Part shown: piece by piece, positions 5,573-6,613 of the stretch
How positions within the stretch are numbered: position 1 is the first letter of the stretch
Layout of the letters: every line of letters begins with the position of its first letter
Source: an uncultured Eubacteriales bacterium
GTDB taxonomy: Bacteria > Bacillota > Clostridia > Oscillospirales > Butyricicoccaceae
NCBI GenBank assembly: GCA_934636325.1
Contig: CAKUAK010000012.1
Location: 1 to 6,613, forward strand
DNA length: 6,613 nucleotides
Direction of reading: 5' to 3'
Notes under the pieces: model-generated
Told to the model about the DNA's origin: nothing
The model's input: only the letters and a program-made list of their open reading frames with translations
The model's database searches: none
Translations under genes and position numbers: made by a program

Positions 5573-6562
5573 ATGGAAAAAACACTTATCGTTAACCGCG
5601 AGCTGTGCGGACAGCTGCTGACCCTTAAGGACTGCATCCCCGCCATGCGCGATACCCTTATCGCCGCGTCGAAAAACGAGATCAAGATGCTCCAGCGCAA
5701 CATGATCCCCCACGACAGCGGCAATCTGCTGGCCCTTATGCCGGCTTCGCTGCTCGACAAAAAGGTCACGGGCAGCAAGGTCATCATATTCCCCGGCCAG
5801 AAAACAAAAAAGGAAGGCACAAACCAGGGCATTGTTCCTCTCTTTGACACAGAGACCGGCGCCCTGCTGGCCATTGTCGACGCCGAGCTGATAACCGTCA
5901 TCCGCACGGCCGCCACCAGCGCCGCCGCCACCGACGCCCTTGCCCGCAAGGACGCTCATTCGGTCGCCATCCTCGGCGCGGGCAATCAGGGCAAGGCCCA
6001 TGCGCAGGCCATAGCCCTTGTCCGCGACATAAAGAAGGTATATGTATGGGATATGTTCCCCGCCGCCATAGAGGCAGCCTGCGCCGTTCTGCGTGAAAAG
6101 CTGCCCGGCGTCGAGGTCATTCCCTGCGCCGCGCCCGAAGAGGCCGTAAAGGATGCCGACATCGTCTGCACCGTCACATCGACCAAGACCGACGCCCCCT
6201 TCCTCAAGGGCAGCTGGCTCAAGAAGGGCGCACACGTCAACGCCGTCGGCGCATGCAGCCCCATCGCCCGCGAAATCGAGACCGACGTGCTGACCCGCAG
6301 CCGTGTGTTCCTTGACTGGGAAGAGGCCGCCCTGCGCGACGCCGGAGACCTCATCATCCCCATCAATAAGGGCGAGGTCAGGAAAGAGGACTTCATCGGC
6401 GAGGTCGGCAAGGTCATGACCGGCGAGCTTAAAGGCCGCGTCAGCGACGACGACATAACGGTATTCGAGACCATCGGCATCTCGGTCGAGGACATCGCCG
6501 CCGCCTATCTCATTTATGAAAAGGCAAAGGAGCAGGGCCTCGGCACATGGCTCGAGATCTAA
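5573..6562 (+). CDS. Ornithine cyclodeaminase / mu-crystallin family NAD(P)-dependent enzyme
   Basis: A 329-residue cytoplasmic protein of usual family length. The family includes ornithine cyclodeaminase (ornithine to proline plus ammonia), archaeal alanine dehydrogenase, mu-crystallin/ketimine reductase and synthases of opine-like amines. Visible features are the substrate-side Lys69 in GSKVIIFPGQ, the family hallmark R111-TAATSAAAT (with Arg111), and a Rossmann fold with the dinucleotide motif G135-A-G-N-Q-G140 after VAIL. Asp160 at the end of the second strand fits NAD(H) preference better than NADP(H). HVNAVGACSPIAREIE (221-236) aligns with the segment that in characterised ornithine cyclodeaminase reads GGDCPG; here Cys228 takes the position of the Asp thought to be catalytic. 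True ornithine cyclodeaminase activity is therefore doubtful, and an imine reductase or amino acid dehydrogenase role is at least as likely. AAAAGGAGGA (5556-5565) gives a very strong start at 5573. The 35-base gap to the parvulin gene has no promoter, so the two are probably co-transcribed. Confidence 0.92.
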   Translation: MEKTLIVNRELCGQLLTLKDCIPAMRDTLIAASKNEIKMLQRNMIPHDSGNLLALMPASLLDKKVTGSKVIIFPGQKTKKEGTNQGIVPLFDTETGALLAIVDAELITVIRTAATSAAATDALARKDAHSVAILGAGNQGKAHAQAIALVRDIKKVYVWDMFPAAIEAACAVLREKLPGVEVIPCAAPEEAVKDADIVCTVTSTKTDAPFLKGSWLKKGAHVNAVGACSPIAREIETDVLTRSRVFLDWEEAALRDAGDLIIPINKGEVRKEDFIGEVGKVMTGELKGRVSDDDITVFETIGISVEDIAAAYLIYEKAKEQGLGTWLEI

Positions 6563-6613
6563 GGCCGCATAAGTAAATACAGCCAAAAACAGCTTCCCCG
6601 CGGCCGTCCGAAG

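Noticed and set aside
4335..5585. 416-codon open frame on the minus strand opposite the parvulin gene
   Set aside because: It is in codon register with the plus-strand gene and stays open only because that gene avoids TTA, CTA and TCA codons. Its translation is low-complexity Val/Gly/Ile-rich with no family features, while the plus strand has a clear promoter, ribosome binding site and domains.
5525..6586. 353-codon open frame on the minus strand opposite the ornithine-cyclodeaminase-like gene
   Set aside because: Same codon-register shadow effect; the plus-strand product has unmistakable family motifs and a strong ribosome binding site.
6563..6613. Possible terminator after the last gene (GGCCGC at 6563-6568 with GCGGCC at 6600-6605)
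   Set aside because: The stem has a loop of about 30 bases and no T tract is visible. The GC-rich sequence at the window end could be the left arm of a real terminator, but the other arm is outside the window.

Overview
The window looks like a chromosomal piece of a Gram-positive, probably clostridial (Bacillota), genome. The evidence is strong AGGAGG-type ribosome binding sites, lipoprotein signal peptides ending in a Cys, hairpin plus U-tract terminators, sigma-A-like promoters in AT-rich gaps, and moderately GC-rich genes that avoid TTA, CTA and TCA codons. The genus cannot be told from the sequence alone. No mobile element, CRISPR array, tRNA or rRNA was seen.

Left two thirds (1-4088, minus strand): a tandem array of three paralogous lipoproteins of the family 5 (peptide/oligopeptide/nickel-type) ABC transporter substrate-binding class. 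The leftmost is cut by the window edge (1-196). The other two are complete (612-2174 and 2550-4088) and align without gaps over their last 471 residues at about 77% identity by hand count. Each has its own ribosome binding site and a candidate promoter, and both complete copies have their own terminator, so they look like separately expressed units rather than one operon. No permease or ATPase gene lies in the window; these would have to be beyond the left edge or elsewhere.

Gaps: 197-611 holds the promoter and structured leader of the partial gene, a plus-strand TATAAT followed by a hairpin with a T-rich tail (possible small RNA, weak), and the terminator of the 612-2174 gene. 2175-2549 holds the promoter of the 612-2174 gene and the strong terminator of the 2550-4088 gene. 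4089-4376 is a divergent promoter region.

Right third (4377-6562, plus strand): a likely two-gene operon with a good promoter at 4297-4325. The first gene encodes a membrane-anchored parvulin (PpiC-type) peptidyl-prolyl isomerase with a cytoplasmic N-terminal zinc ribbon. The second, 35 bases later with an excellent ribosome binding site, encodes an ornithine cyclodeaminase/mu-crystallin family NAD(P)-dependent enzyme in which the usual catalytic Asp position appears to be Cys.

A plausible but unproven reading: the binding proteins capture peptides or related compounds outside the membrane, the parvulin helps fold exported proteins such as these lipoproteins, and the ornithine-cyclodeaminase-like enzyme processes an amino acid or imine in the cytoplasm. 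The most unusual points are the tandem, individually controlled binding-protein array with conserved non-lipobox cysteines, the zinc-ribbon/parvulin architecture, and the altered active site of the last enzyme.
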